NCBI GenBank assembly: GCA_003712125.1
Contig: RHLF01000002.1
Coordinates: forward strand, 744,001 to 808,000
Origin: Allomuricauda sp.
GTDB taxonomy: Bacteria > Bacteroidota > Bacteroidia > Flavobacteriales > Flavobacteriaceae
DNA length: 64,000 nt
Direction of reading: 5' to 3'
The position numbers were made by a program, and so were the translations under genes. A model generated the notes under the pieces. That model had not been told where the DNA came from, searched no databases, and worked only from the letters and a program-made list of their open reading frames with translations. Positions within the stretch are counted from its first letter, which is position 1, and each line of letters opens with the position of its first letter. Shown piece after piece: positions 36,786-48,300 of this stretch.

Positions 36786-38009
36786 ATGAGAACGGTCGTA
36801 TATGTTGTGCTTGTGGTCATGCTGTTCTTTTCATGTCAGGAAGCACAAAAAATGGAATTGGCAGAAGGGGTGTGGCATGCCGAACTAAAAGTCGCGGAAA
36901 ACGAAGTGTTACCCTTTAATTTTATACTTAGCAAGAAACCGAAGGGCGGCTATGAAATGACTATTTCCAATGCCTCTGAAAAAATTGTGGTTGATGAGCT
37001 TCTATTGGATAAGGATTCCATCCGAATTAATATGCCTGTTTTTGAAGGCTATATTTTAGGAACATTTTCAGAAACAGCGTTGCAAGGAGAATTTATAAAG
37101 GAAAGTTTGGAGCGTTATGTGCCCTTTACAGCAGTTCATGGCATTAAGTCCCGTTTTACAAAAAGTGAAAAGGCACAGGTCAACGTTTCGGGTATTTGGG
37201 AGGTTAGCTTTGACTTTGATACCGATGAACCTTATCCTGCGAAAGGAATTTTTACCCAGCTTGGTGATTCTGTCACGGGTACTTTTCGGACCAAAACCGG
37301 AGACTATAGATATTTGGAAGGCGTTGTGGACGGAAATCGCTTGAAGCTATCCACATTTGATGGTGCACATGCCTTTTTGTTTACCGCAAATGCAACAGAT
37401 AGTACATTGAACGGACAATTTTATTCAGGTAACCATTCACTGGAGAATTTTAAGGCGAAAAAAAATCCGGACTTTGAACTACCGAACGCCGATTCCCTGA
37501 CTTTTTTAAAGGATGGCTATACCCAATTTGAATTTTCCTTTCCCGACGAAAATGGTAATATGGTTAGCCCCTCTGATGCCGTGTTTCAAGATAAGGTGCT
37601 ATTGGTTCAAATAATGGGGACCTGGTGCCCGAATTGCCTAGATGAAACAAAGTATTATGTGGAATATCTAAACAAGAATCCATCTCAAGACTTAGAAGTT
37701 ATTGCCTTGGCTTTTGAATATGCCAAAACCGAGGAAAAAGCTTGGGCAGGTATTGGTAGATTGAAAAATCGAGTAGGTGTAAATTACCCAATTTTATTAG
37801 CTCAGGTTGGGAGTTCCAGTAAAATAGAGGCGAATGAAAAATTGCCCATGTTAAATCATGTATTGTCTTATCCCACTACCATTTATATTGACAAACAAGG
37901 TGAGGTTCGAAAAATACACACAGGTTTCAATGGTCCAGCAACCGGAGAAAAGCATGAAGCGTTCAAACGTGAATTTGAACAGACGCTGAAAGAATTGCTT
38001 GCAGAATAA
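36786..38009 (+). CDS. TlpA-like thioredoxin lipoprotein
   Basis: A 407-residue predicted lipoprotein (Cys 17 in VVMLFFSCQEA). After a beta-rich N-terminal part with two similar subdomains (about 25-240), the C-terminal third (about 255-405) is a thioredoxin-like domain with an intact active site GTWCPNCLDE and the cis-Pro in LSYPTTIYID. It probably reduces or exchanges disulfides in the periplasm, or supplies reductant to cytochrome maturation. The start is ATG 36786; a TTG five codons earlier is weaker. It contrasts with the CxxC-less relative at 29533-30921. Confidence 0.9.
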   Translation: MRTVVYVVLVVMLFFSCQEAQKMELAEGVWHAELKVAENEVLPFNFILSKKPKGGYEMTISNASEKIVVDELLLDKDSIRINMPVFEGYILGTFSETALQGEFIKESLERYVPFTAVHGIKSRFTKSEKAQVNVSGIWEVSFDFDTDEPYPAKGIFTQLGDSVTGTFRTKTGDYRYLEGVVDGNRLKLSTFDGAHAFLFTANATDSTLNGQFYSGNHSLENFKAKKNPDFELPNADSLTFLKDGYTQFEFSFPDENGNMVSPSDAVFQDKVLLVQIMGTWCPNCLDETKYYVEYLNKNPSQDLEVIALAFEYAKTEEKAWAGIGRLKNRVGVNYPILLAQVGSSSKIEANEKLPMLNHVLSYPTTIYIDKQGEVRKIHTGFNGPATGEKHEAFKREFEQTLKELLAE

Positions 38010-38010
38010 T

Positions 38011-39129
38011 TTAAATGATAGTTGATTTACCTAAATCAATATTCTCATCATTCATATTGATCTCATCATCTTCATCAACAATGTTATTGGCGATAAAATC
38101 ACCAACTTGATGAGTGCCATAAGTGCTTTTAGGATTAAGATCAGGAGTGACTATTCCCTTTTCAAGGGCTTTGTCAACTGCGCGACGCACGGCCATTGCC
38201 TCTTCAAATAACTGAAAATGTTCAAGTAGCATTGCTGCAGAAAGAATTGAGGCAATAGGATTCGCTATGTCTTTTCCCTTCGCTTGTGGGTAAGATCCAT
38301 GGATGGGCTCGAACAAGGCGCTGCCATCGCCAATGGAAGCGGAAGGCAATAACCCTATGGATCCCCCAATTACGCTGCCCTCATCAGAGATGATATCACC
38401 AAACATGTTCTCAGTTAGTATCACGTCAAATTGCGCGGGGTTTAGAATGATTTGCATGGCGGCATTATCAACAAATAAAAAATCCAGTTCCACCTCGGGG
38501 TAACTTTTACCAATATTGGTAACAACCTTTCTCCACAAGCGGGATGACTCCAACACATTGGCCTTGTCAACCAAGGTTAGTTTGTTTCTTCTATTTTTTG
38601 CAGCCTTAAAGGCAAGATGTGCGATTCTGGAAATTTCCATCTCAGAATACTCGCAAAGATCTGAAGCAACGGTGCCGTCTTCGCTTAACTTTTTCTCCCC
38701 AAAGTAAATACCGCCTGTTAGCTCTCGATAGATGGTAAAGTCGGTCCCTGAAATAATAGCTTCCTTGAGCGGCGACCTATTTACCAAAGACTTGTAAATT
38801 TTTACTGGGCGGATATTGGTGAACAACCCTAATTCTTTTCTGAGTTTTAAGAGACCTTGCTCTGGTCGTATCTTGGCTTTTGGGTTATTGTCATATTTGG
38901 GATCACCAATGGCCCCAAAAAGTATGGCGTCGGCATCATGGCAAACTTGCAAGGTTTCATCAGGTAAGGGGTTGTTGGTTTTGTCAATGGCTATGGCTCC
39001 AACAAGAGCTTCCTTAAACTCAAAATTGTGATTGAAGGTTTCTTCCACAGCCTCCAAGCATTTTACGGCTTGTGTTATGACTTCTGGGCCGATTCCATCT
39101 CCGGGAAGTAGGGCTATATTCAATTTCAT
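38011..39129 (-). CDS. leuB: 3-isopropylmalate dehydrogenase
   Basis: NAD-dependent oxidative decarboxylation of 3-isopropylmalate to 2-oxoisocaproate, the third step of leucine synthesis. The 372 residues include the family motifs LPGDGIGPEV, ELTGGIYFG, and the NMFGDIISDEGSVIGGSIGLLPSAS metal and substrate region. A C-terminal acidic tail of about 18 residues extends beyond usual homologs. It is the last gene of the leuACDB operon, 9 bases after leuD. Confidence 0.97.
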   Translation of the reverse strand: MKLNIALLPGDGIGPEVITQAVKCLEAVEETFNHNFEFKEALVGAIAIDKTNNPLPDETLQVCHDADAILFGAIGDPKYDNNPKAKIRPEQGLLKLRKELGLFTNIRPVKIYKSLVNRSPLKEAIISGTDFTIYRELTGGIYFGEKKLSEDGTVASDLCEYSEMEISRIAHLAFKAAKNRRNKLTLVDKANVLESSRLWRKVVTNIGKSYPEVELDFLFVDNAAMQIILNPAQFDVILTENMFGDIISDEGSVIGGSIGLLPSASIGDGSALFEPIHGSYPQAKGKDIANPIASILSAAMLLEHFQLFEEAMAVRRAVDKALEKGIVTPDLNPKSTYGTHQVGDFIANNIVDEDDEINMNDENIDLGKSTII

Positions 39130-39138
39130 AAATCGCGT

Positions 39139-39720
39139 TTACTGCATTTCAAATTGGGCGATGGCTTCTTTTTTGCTCAACAAAAAATCGATATCATCAT
39201 ATCCGTTTATCAAACACATCTTTTTGTAAGGATCAATTTCAAAAGTTTCTTTCAGGTCGATTTCGGCTAAAGAAAGGGTTTGATGCTCTAGATCTACCTC
39301 AATTTCCGCATTTGGGTTTTGGTCAAGGTGCTGTAACAATAGTGTCAACTTTTCCTTTTCTATTTTAATGGGTAAAATGCCATTGTTCAAGGCATTACCT
39401 CTAAAAATGTCAGCAAAATAGCTTGATATAATGACTTTAAAACCATAATCTTCCAAAGCCCATGCTGCATGTTCACGACTGGAACCGCAACCAAAGTTTT
39501 CTCCGGCTACCAAGATTTTCCCCGAATAGTTCGAATTGTTCAATATGAAATCTTCTTTGGAGCTTCCATCTTTGTGAAACCGCCAATCTCTAAAAAGATT
39601 TTCACCGAACCCTGCCTTGCTTGTGGCTTTTAAAAACCGCGCTGGTATTATTTGGTCGGTGTCGACATTTTCTATGGGTAGGGGGATAGCCCTTGAAACT
39701 AATTTGGTAAACTTTTCCAT
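39139..39720 (-). CDS. leuD: 3-isopropylmalate dehydratase small subunit
   Basis: Swivel subunit of isopropylmalate isomerase, which forms the active site with LeuC. The 193 residues contain NVDTDQIIPARFLK and the GENFGCGSSREHAAWAL motif. It overlaps the leuC stop by one base, so both are translated in step to give the heterodimer. Confidence 0.97.
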   Translation of the reverse strand: MEKFTKLVSRAIPLPIENVDTDQIIPARFLKATSKAGFGENLFRDWRFHKDGSSKEDFILNNSNYSGKILVAGENFGCGSSREHAAWALEDYGFKVIISSYFADIFRGNALNNGILPIKIEKEKLTLLLQHLDQNPNAEIEVDLEHQTLSLAEIDLKETFEIDPYKKMCLINGYDDIDFLLSKKEAIAQFEMQ

Positions 39721-41105
39721 TACACCATTTCGATTTGTGATACATCTACAACCTTGCCTTCAACAGCAGTAGCTGCTGCAACCAGGGGACTGGTTAAAAA
39801 AGTTCTTGCTCCGGGGCCCTGACGTCCCTCAAAATTCCGATTTGATGTCGAAACGCAGTATTCCCCGGCCGGAATTTTATCTTCATTCATTCCCAAGCAA
39901 GCGGAACAGCCCGATTGGCGTATCTCAAATCCTGCATTTTCGAAAATTTCCTCAAGTCCTTCTTCTTTGATCTGTTTGGCCACCTGTTGCGATCCCGGAA
40001 CGATCAAAGCCGTAACATTGGGAGCCTTTTTCTTCCCTTTAATGTGGGAGGCAACCATTCTGAAATCTTCAATTCTTGAGTTCGTACAGCTTCCTATAAA
40101 AACATAATTGATAGGGTGGTCTAGAAGGGATTGTCCCTTTTTCAATCCCATATAAGAAAGCGATTTATTGAAGGAAGTATCATCCAACTCAGGAATATGT
40201 TCTGTTATTTTGATACCCATGCCCGGATTGGTACCGTAGGTGATCATTGGCGCAATATCGGCGGCGTCAAATTCATATTCCGTATCGAATTCCGCACCTG
40301 GGTCGGTAGGTAAGGTTTTCCAATAGGCTAGTTTTTTATTCCAGTCTTCTCCCTGGGGGGCAAACTCCCTTCCTTTGACATAATCAAAGGTTGTTTGGTC
40401 AGGGGCTATCATTCCACCTCGAGCACCCATTTCAATGCTCATATTGCACACTGTCATTCTACCTTCCATGCTCATATTCTCAAAAACCTCTCCGGCATAT
40501 TCCACAAAATGGCCTGTGCCCGAATTTGTACCGAGTTGTGCGATGATATACAAAATCACATCTTTGGGTAGCACATTCGGACCCAAATTGCCGTTCACCG
40601 TGATTCGCATTTTCTTGGGTTTGTTCAATAACAAACATTGACTGGCAAAGACCTGAGCTACTTGACTGGTTCCTATACCAAAGGCAATTGTGCCAAATGC
40701 ACCATGCGTTGAAGTATGGCTGTCGCCACAAACCATGGTCATACCTGGCTGGGTAATACCCAATTCAGGTGCCATGACATGAACTATACCTTGGTAAGGA
40801 TGTCCTAGTCCGTACAGCGTAACCCCATGTCTTTCGCAATTTTCGGTTAGCATGGCAACCTGCTTTCTCGATAAGGCATCCTTTATGGTCAAATGCTGGT
40901 TTATGGTGGGCACATTATGGTCAGCTGTAGCAACCGTTCTGTCGGGGCGAGCCAACGGAATACCACGTTGTTCCAGCTCTGCAAAGGCCTGTGGGCTTGT
41001 AACTTCATGGATCAAGTGTTTGTCGATATACAAAATCTGGGGACCGTTCGGAACTGTATCGACTACATGGGCATCCCAAACTTTATCAAACAAGGTCTTT
41101 TTCAT
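39720..41105 (-). CDS. leuC: 3-isopropylmalate dehydratase large subunit
   Basis: Large subunit of the isomerase, carrying the [4Fe-4S] cluster of an aconitase fold. The 461 residues show the cluster ligand regions [14 protein letters not shown] and [10 protein letters not shown], and the [14 protein letters not shown] segment. It overlaps leuA upstream and leuD downstream by one base each. Confidence 0.97.
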   Translation of the reverse strand: MKKTLFDKVWDAHVVDTVPNGPQILYIDKHLIHEVTSPQAFAELEQRGIPLARPDRTVATADHNVPTINQHLTIKDALSRKQVAMLTENCERHGVTLYGLGHPYQGIVHVMAPELGITQPGMTMVCGDSHTSTHGAFGTIAFGIGTSQVAQVFASQCLLLNKPKKMRITVNGNLGPNVLPKDVILYIIAQLGTNSGTGHFVEYAGEVFENMSMEGRMTVCNMSIEMGARGGMIAPDQTTFDYVKGREFAPQGEDWNKKLAYWKTLPTDPGAEFDTEYEFDAADIAPMITYGTNPGMGIKITEHIPELDDTSFNKSLSYMGLKKGQSLLDHPINYVFIGSCTNSRIEDFRMVASHIKGKKKAPNVTALIVPGSQQVAKQIKEEGLEEIFENAGFEIRQSGCSACLGMNEDKIPAGEYCVSTSNRNFEGRQGPGARTFLTSPLVAAATAVEGKVVDVSQIEMV

Positions 41106-42277
41106 TAGGCCAAGCTTTCTAGATTGATATTGCTTGTTTCCACAATTTCATGAATGTCAGCGTCTACTATTTCTTTTTTGCGATCCGCAAATTTCAAAAA
41201 GTTCTCGTACACCGCATCCAGTTGGAGTTTTGTTAATTCGTAGCCCACATTTTTGGCTCTGTAGGCGAGTGCAGCCCTACCACTGCGGGCCGTTAGAACT
41301 ATTGAGGATTCACTTACCCCGACATCAGCAGGGTCGATAATTTCATAGGTCTCCCTTTTTTTGATAACACCATCTTGGTGTATTCCTGAGCTATGGGCAA
41401 AGGCGTTGGATCCGACGATTGCTTTGTTGGGCTGAACCGGCATTCCCATTTTTTCGGAGACCATTTGACTGGTGTCGTAAAGAAGTTTGCTGTTGATGTT
41501 TGTGTCTAGGTCGAGATAAGGATGTTGGCGCAGCACCATCACCACTTCTTCCAAGGAGGTGTTCCCGGCCCGTTCGCCAATTCCGTTAATGGTACATTCG
41601 ATTTGACGGGCTCCATTGATAACTCCTGCAATTGAATTCGCTGTCGCCAAACCTAAATCGTTGTGACAGTGACAAGAAAGGATGGCCTTGTCGATACCAG
41701 TCACGTTTTCTTTGAGATATTTCATTTTGGCACCATATTCCTCTGGAAGACAGTAACCCGTGGTGTCAGGTATATTCAGCACAGTTGCACCTGCTTTGAT
41801 TACGGCTTCGCATACTCGTGCTAAATATTCATTATCCGTTCGTCCCGCATCTTCGGCATAGAACTCTACATCTTCCACAAATTTCTTGGCATAGGCCACG
41901 GCCTCGACAGCACGTTGTAAAATATCCTCTTGATTTGATTTGAATTTGTATTTGATATGCGATTCAGAGGTGCCAATACCAGTATGAATTCTAGGTCTTT
42001 TGGCATGTTTGATGGCTTCAGCCGCCACATCGATATCCTTTTTTACCGAGCGCGTCAGACCACATACCCTTGCATTTTTAACAAGCTTTGCAATTTCACT
42101 TACGGAATTGAAATCACCAGGACTCGATATGGGAAACCCAGCTTCGATTACATCCACCCCCAGTTCATCCAATCGTGATGCAATCACCAACTTTTGCTTG
42201 GTGTCCAATTTACAACCGGGAACTTGCTCCCCGTCCCTCAGGGTAGTGTCAAAAATATGTACCTTATCTTTACTCAT
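41105..42277 (-). CDS. leuA: 2-isopropylmalate synthase
   Basis: Condenses acetyl-CoA with 2-oxoisovalerate in the first step of leucine synthesis. The 390 residues show the family motif [13 protein letters not shown], the metal-binding [15 protein letters not shown] segment and [16 protein letters not shown]. At 390 residues it is shorter than the 510-550 of enzymes with the C-terminal leucine-sensing domain, so it probably lacks leucine feedback inhibition by that domain, as in the short LeuA2-like or Bacteroidota type. It heads leuACDB. No leader peptide or riboswitch was found in the 143 bases before it. Confidence 0.96.
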   Translation of the reverse strand: MSKDKVHIFDTTLRDGEQVPGCKLDTKQKLVIASRLDELGVDVIEAGFPISSPGDFNSVSEIAKLVKNARVCGLTRSVKKDIDVAAEAIKHAKRPRIHTGIGTSESHIKYKFKSNQEDILQRAVEAVAYAKKFVEDVEFYAEDAGRTDNEYLARVCEAVIKAGATVLNIPDTTGYCLPEEYGAKMKYLKENVTGIDKAILSCHCHNDLGLATANSIAGVINGARQIECTINGIGERAGNTSLEEVVMVLRQHPYLDLDTNINSKLLYDTSQMVSEKMGMPVQPNKAIVGSNAFAHSSGIHQDGVIKKRETYEIIDPADVGVSESSIVLTARSGRAALAYRAKNVGYELTKLQLDAVYENFLKFADRKKEIVDADIHEIVETSNINLESLA

Positions 42278-42420
42278 TTCAAGGGCATTTTACTTTAATC
42301 TACTAAAATAATAGAGGCAATATCAATATGTCTTTTGACCAAAAATTCATTACAATGCACAACCGCGGTTTGTTAATTGCAACTCGTTGTTTTTCAATAA
42401 TTTGATAATTGATTTTTACG

Positions 42421-43965
42421 ATGACAAATACCCAGAAAGACAATCTGTTTGTATTGATTAAATCACTCTCTAAATCCGAGAAGCGACAGTTTAAGTTGTA
42501 CGTGGGAAGATTGGGTGTTAATAGTGACGCGAAATTTTTGGCCTTGTTCAACCTGCTTGACAAGTTAAAAAGCTATGACGAACAGCAAATTTTAGCCAGT
42601 GGAATTGTCAAAAAGGCCCAGCTCTCAAATTTAAAAGCGCATCTCTACAAGCAAATATTGATCAGTTTAAGATTGAACCCGGTAAATCAAAATATAAGGG
42701 TTCAGATTCGGGAACAGTTGGATTTTGCTACCATCCTGTATCAGAAGGGTTTGTATAAGCAGAGTTTAAAGTTATTGGAGAAGGCCAAGGTCATGGCCAT
42801 AGAACATGAAGAAAAGAATGTAGCCTACGAAATCGTCGAGCTTGAAAAAATAATTGAAACACAGTACATTACGCGGAGCATCCCCGACAGGGCCGAGGAG
42901 CTATCGACGCAAGCCAAAGAGCTTTCGACCCAAAATGAACTGACCAGCAAATTGAGCAATTTATCACTGCAACTTTACAGTATGATGCTCAAGGTGGGGT
43001 ACGTTAGGAATGATGAAGACCTAAGGGCCGTACAAGACTATTTTGATTCACATATTCCTGAAGTTCAACCCGAGAAACTTGGCTTTCGCGAGAAGCTATG
43101 GCTTTACAAAGCACATCTTTGGTACAGTTTTTTGATTCAAGATTTTCTGTCAAGCTATAAATATGCAAGCAAGTGGGTTGACCTGTTCAAGGATGATCCT
43201 GAAATGATAAATCTGAATCCGGTTTTTTATCTTAAAGGCAATCATTACTTGCTTGAATCCTTATTTTTTGTCAAGTACGCCTCACAGTTTAAAAGCACTT
43301 TGGAGAAGCTTGAAAAAACAGTGGAACGAGCTGATTTCCCTAAGAATGATAATATCGGCTCATTGGCTTTTCTTTATGTCAATTCCAATAGATTGAATCT
43401 TCATTTCTTAGAAGGCACCTTTGAAAAAGGGCTGTATTTGGTCAATATTATTGAGTACGGTATCAAGAAACATCGAGATCGTATTGACGAACACCACATC
43501 ATGGTGTTGTACTATAAAATAGCCTGCCTGTATTTTGGCACTGGTGAGAATAGAAAATGTATTGAGTACCTGAAGAGGATTATAAACAACAAGAATTTAA
43601 AAATGCGTGAAGACCTCATGTGTTTTGCGCGGGTACTGAGTTTGGTGGCGCATTATGAGGCAGGTATGGATTATCATCTTGAAGTACAACTTAAAAGCAC
43701 CTATAAGTTCTTGCTTAAAATGAATGACTTACACGCAGTTCAAAAAGAGATGATCAAGTTCTTGCGTAACCTGGGGAACATTTATCCTACCGAACTTAAA
43801 AAGGAGTTTAAAAAACTCTATGACGAACTCAAAAAGTACGAAGACCATCCCTATGAAAAGCGCGCCTTTTTGTATTTGGATATTCTTTCTTGGCTCGAAA
43901 GTCATTTAGAAAATAGACCTGTTTCTGAAATCATTCGAGAAAAGGCAATTTCCCTTACTCGTTGA
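42421..43965 (+). CDS. Conserved hypothetical protein, helical repeat
   Basis: A 514-residue soluble protein, entirely helical by appearance. The N-terminus has the motif LIKSLSKSEKRQFKLYV, seen in a family of Bacteroidota hypothetical proteins, and the rest contains TPR-like helical pairs (for example LYKQSLKLLEKAKVMAIEHE). No catalytic motif is visible. It is divergent from the leu operon; the stop overlaps the DUF4252 gene stop by 11 bases. A scaffold role is inferred only from the repeats. Confidence 0.8.
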   Translation: MTNTQKDNLFVLIKSLSKSEKRQFKLYVGRLGVNSDAKFLALFNLLDKLKSYDEQQILASGIVKKAQLSNLKAHLYKQILISLRLNPVNQNIRVQIREQLDFATILYQKGLYKQSLKLLEKAKVMAIEHEEKNVAYEIVELEKIIETQYITRSIPDRAEELSTQAKELSTQNELTSKLSNLSLQLYSMMLKVGYVRNDEDLRAVQDYFDSHIPEVQPEKLGFREKLWLYKAHLWYSFLIQDFLSSYKYASKWVDLFKDDPEMINLNPVFYLKGNHYLLESLFFVKYASQFKSTLEKLEKTVERADFPKNDNIGSLAFLYVNSNRLNLHFLEGTFEKGLYLVNIIEYGIKKHRDRIDEHHIMVLYYKIACLYFGTGENRKCIEYLKRIINNKNLKMREDLMCFARVLSLVAHYEAGMDYHLEVQLKSTYKFLLKMNDLHAVQKEMIKFLRNLGNIYPTELKKEFKKLYDELKKYEDHPYEKRAFLYLDILSWLESHLENRPVSEIIREKAISLTR

Positions 43966-44476
43966 TACCTGGCGTTTGTAAATTGAATTGAGGGACCAGT
44001 CCGTCGGAAAATTTTTGAAATTCACTGCCATTGACCAATTTTTTGACCTTTGTGGGGTCAAAATTTCCATTGAAATATAAAAAGGACCCATTGATGTTGT
44101 CATTATTATAAATGAGAATTTCCTTGACCACATCCCGTTTTTCACGAATCGATACGACATTTCTTTTTAGTTCATCATTTTTTCTAAATACCTCAATAAA
44201 AGAATTTGAGGCGAAACTGTTCATTTGATCATTCAAAAAACGTGTTTGTGATTCCGTTTTGCTCGGAAATTGCATGTACCTCAAATCTTTGGTGTTGCCT
44301 ACCAACGATTTCATTTCAGGTGATATTTCACTCACGAGAGAGAACATGAATCGGGGTACCCGAACCGCGGTGACCTGATCGTCATTTTTATGGGCTTCAT
44401 AAAAGCTGTCAATTGAATTGTAGCTGCCGCATGAGAAAAGGAGCAAGCAAACAGCGAGTGGAATTACATTCTTCAT
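43955..44476 (-). CDS. DUF4252 lipoprotein
   Basis: A 173-residue predicted lipoprotein, signal MKNVIPLAVCLLLFSC, of the DUF4252 family common in Bacteroidota. The mature part has alternating strands and helices with LRYMQFPSKTES and the IREKRDVVKEILIYNND segment. The ATG 44476 is chosen because it opens a proper signal peptide; earlier in-frame starts lie within an extended frame. It is convergent with the helical-repeat protein, and follows the pseudouridine synthase on the same strand by 28 bases. Function unknown. Confidence 0.85.
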   Translation of the reverse strand: MKNVIPLAVCLLLFSCGSYNSIDSFYEAHKNDDQVTAVRVPRFMFSLVSEISPEMKSLVGNTKDLRYMQFPSKTESQTRFLNDQMNSFASNSFIEVFRKNDELKRNVVSIREKRDVVKEILIYNNDNINGSFLYFNGNFDPTKVKKLVNGSEFQKFSDGLVPQFNLQTPGINE

Positions 44477-44504
44477 GGTATAGTGTTTGGCTAAAAATAG
44501 AAAA

Positions 44505-45233
44505 TTAGATACAGCTATCCCAAACAGCATCCTTGGGTGGTGGTGCAGTAAATTCCATAACATCCTTTTTTACGGGATGAGGGAATGCCAAATTTCGTGC
44601 GTGCAAGTGTATGCTTCCGTCATTATTGCTACGCTGTGCACCGTATTTCAGATCTCCTTTGATGGTGCTACCAATATGTGCGAGTTGCGCTCGTATTTGA
44701 TGGTGCCTACCTGTTTTCAACTGAATTTCCAAAAGGGAATAGTGGTCAAGTTTTTTGACCAACCTATAATCAAGAATGGCCTTTTTACTTTGAGGCACTT
44801 CATGTTTGTGGGCATACGACTTATTTTGTTTTGGATTCCGAACCAGCCAATGCACCAGCGTATCCGATGTCTTGTTAGGAGGGTGTTTGACCACTGCCCA
44901 ATACGTCTTTTTGGTTTTTCCTTCAGCAAACAATTTATTTAATCGCGGTAGTGCTTTAGAAGTTTTAGCAAAGACGACTACCCCTGAAGTGGGGCGATCT
45001 AAACGGTGCACCACGCCCAAATATACATTGCCGGGTTTATCATACTTGACTTTAAGGTAGGCCTTTACGATATCGGAAAGCGGGGTATCGCCAGTTTTGT
45101 CGCCCTGTATGATGTCACCTGGTCGTTTATTGATGACGATAAGATGGTTGTCTTCAAACAATACATCAAGGTTGGATGCATTTGATTTTTGGCTTCGTGA
45201 TGGCCCAAGATGTTGATCTTTAATCACAGGCAA
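44505..45233 (-). CDS. RluA-family pseudouridine synthase
   Basis: A 242-residue RNA-modifying enzyme that turns uridine to pseudouridine. The catalytic Asp lies in HRLDRPTSGVVVF, the key motif of the RluA family, followed by KTYWAVV and HHQIRAQL. It lacks an N-terminal S4 domain, as do RluC/RluD-like short forms. The start codon is either TTG 45233 or GTG 45227; no in-frame ATG exists near, so the start is uncertain. Whether it acts on rRNA or tRNA is not clear. Confidence 0.92.
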   Translation of the reverse strand: MPVIKDQHLGPSRSQKSNASNLDVLFEDNHLIVINKRPGDIIQGDKTGDTPLSDIVKAYLKVKYDKPGNVYLGVVHRLDRPTSGVVVFAKTSKALPRLNKLFAEGKTKKTYWAVVKHPPNKTSDTLVHWLVRNPKQNKSYAHKHEVPQSKKAILDYRLVKKLDHYSLLEIQLKTGRHHQIRAQLAHIGSTIKGDLKYGAQRSNNDGSIHLHARNLAFPHPVKKDVMEFTAPPPKDAVWDSCI

Positions 45234-45383
45234 TTATTTTGTGCTATTGGATTGTAATCGACAATCATATGCTCGGAACTTAGCAACTCAGGCCAGGTGC
45301 CAATGCGATTCAAATATCGGTATTCTTGGAACATTTGAATGATGTTGCCGAAACTATCGCAACACATTACTATATTTAAATGC

Positions 45384-48300
45384 ATGAATTTGAACAATTT
45401 GAAAATTATCGGTAAAATCCTAGCAAAAAGTGCATTCATAGTCCTTTTCATTCCTTTTGGAGCATGTGAGGATGGTGTCAAATCATTGGACGTTCCATTA
45501 CATAAGGATGATCATATTGTTCTGATAGGTAATAACCTCTGTTCTAGAATGCTCAATTTCGGAGATTTCGAAACGGAAGTCTATTTAAGAAATCCCAGCA
45601 AAGAATTGATCATTAGGAATATGTGTGATGGCGGCGATACACCAGGATTTAGACCGCATTCTGCACGTTTTACACCCTGGGCGTTTCCAGGAGCGGAGCT
45701 TTATCAAAACGAATTGGCAAATTTTTCCAATAGCCAGGGACATTTTGAAACACCAGACCAATGGTTGTTCAAGGCCGAGGCTGATATCATTTTGGCTTTT
45801 TTTGGTTACAACGAATCTTTTGAGGGTGAAGAAGGTCTTGCTAACTTTGAATCTGAGCTTCATGATTTTGTTGTTCACGCTACTTCGCAAAAGTACAATG
45901 GTGACAGCGCACCTAAATTGGTCCTTATTTCTCCAATCGCGTTTGAAAACCTTTCCAAAGAATTTGATTTACCAGACGGTAACAGGGAAAATGAAAATCT
46001 TTCGCTGTACACCAGGGTTATTGAAAAAGTAGCCCTAAAGAACAAGGTGGAATTTGTTGATGCTTTTGCGGCCTCAATGGCCTGGTATAAAACCGGGGAA
46101 ACTTTGACTATCGATGGGTTCCAATTGAATGAAGCCGGGCATCAAAAATTTTCGCGGTTTTTGGCCGATCGAGTTTTCGGTGGTAATTCTGAGGAGTCAG
46201 ATCCAAATAGGCAATTGGTGCATGATGCGGTAATGGAAAAAAACTGGTTCTGGCACGACGATTTCAAGAGCCCAAATGGGGTACATGTTTTTGGAAGGCG
46301 GTATAATCCATTTGGTCCTGAAAATTATCCTGATGAAAAAAAGAAGAAAAGAGAAATGACCACCATTAGGGATACCGCTATTTGGCAAGCCCTAAATGGA
46401 ATAAAAATGGATTTGGCGACCGCGGATTCAAAAACCCATGAATTAGCTGAAGTTGCGACTAATTTTCTTCCTGGATCTTACGGCAGAGGAGAGGTGAAGT
46501 ATTTGTATGGTGATGAGGCTGTTCGTAGCTTGGAATGTGCCGAGGGGTATAAGGCGGAGCTTTTTGCGTCAGAAAAAGAATTTCCTGATTTGGCAAATCC
46601 TGTACAGATCGCTTTTGACAACAAGGGCAGGCTTTGGGTAGCCGTAATGCCCACATATCCCCATTACCGACCTGGAGACCCTAAACCCAACGACAAACTA
46701 CTCATTCTTGAGGATACAGATGGTGATAACAAGGCAGATAAACAAATCGTGTTTGCCGATAAGCTTCATATACCCGCCGGTTTCGAATTGGCTCCTGAAG
46801 GAGTTTATATTTCCCAGGGTACCAATCTGAAGTTATATACCGATACCGACGGTGATGACCATGCCGATAAGGTCGAGATTGTTTTGAGTGGATTTGATGA
46901 CCATGACACCCATCATGTTATAAGTGCTTTTTGCGCAGATCCTTCAGGTGCGATTTACATGGGGGAAGGGGTGTTTTTGCATTCTAACATAGAAACGCCC
47001 TACGGCCCGGTGCGCGCCACCAATGGCGGCTTTTTTAGGTACAATGCCCAACGCAAGCACTTACAGCGCGTGGCTCAGTTGCCCATTCCCAATCCATGGG
47101 GAACCGCTTTTGATAAATGGGGCCAACCCTTCTTTTTGGAAACTTCAGGACCTGAAGTTAGGTGGATGCTACCAGGTCAAATAAGACCACGGTATGGCCA
47201 GGTCAGTCATTTGGGACCTAGTTTGTTGGCCAATGAAGATAAGGTTCGCCCAACTTCGGGTCTAGAATTTGTTTCGAGCAGGCATTTTCCAGAGGAGGTC
47301 CAAGGTGATTTGTTACTGGGTAATACCATTGGTTTTTTAGGGCTACGACAACATCAGGTTTTAGATGATGAAGGAGGCTTTTCATTGGTGAAAAGACATG
47401 ATTTGCTTACAGGATCTGATTTGAATTTTAGACCTGTGGATATGGAGTTTGCTCCTGACGGCTCTTTGTATATGGCCGATTGGCATAACGTTTTGATTGG
47501 ACATATGCAGCATAATGCCAGAGATCCGTTGCGTGATCACCAACACGGCCGCATCTATCGCATTACCTACCCATCAAGACCCTTGGTAGAACCTGCAAAG
47601 ATTGCAGATGCCCCTTTGGAGACCTTATTGGATAACTTGAAGCTTCCTGAATACAGAACCCGATATAGAACCCGAAGAGAACTTCGTGGCAGAGCGGCGC
47701 ATGAGGTGGTAGCGGCGGTTCAAAAATGGGTGGGACAATTGGATGAAGCCAATCCCAATTATGAGCACCATTTACTTGAAGGTCTTTGGGTGAGCTGGGG
47801 TGTCAATAAGGTAGATCAGAATTTACTGAGAAAATTACTCAAGTCCGAAGACTATCGTGTCCGTGCAGCGGCAGTTCATGTATTGCGATTTGCAGGGCAT
47901 CAAATGGATGACCAAGTGAAACTTTTGTCTGAACTGACCAATGATGAAAATAGCCGGGTGCTCATGGAGGTGCTTGTAGCCGCTACTTGGCTTCAACAAG
48001 AAGACGGCCTAAAATTGCTCGAAGCTCTAAAACATAGGGCAAACGATAAATGGCTGAGTATTTCATACGATAGGGCAGTGGCTCATTTAAAAGGTGAAAA
48101 TCTTGAAGTTAAGGAAGAAGTGGTTCGTACCCATTTGAAGGGAAAAGAAAAAGCGTCTTTTATAGCAGGAAAGGAAATTTATGAGAGAGAGGGGTATTGT
48201 ATTACCTGCCATCAAAAAAACGGACAAGGCCTAGCCGCTTCAGGTCATCCACCATTGCGGCAATCAAAATGGGTGGTAGAAGATGAAGATCGACTTATCA

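Noticed and set aside
42278-42420. Possible leucine leader peptide, T-box or riboswitch upstream of leuA
   Set aside because: No Leu-rich short frame, T-box motif or terminator/antiterminator pair could be found.
45234-45383. A small gene in the 150-base gap between the RluA-type gene and the haem lipoprotein
   Set aside because: Only fragments in the frames; the region serves as a divergent promoter.
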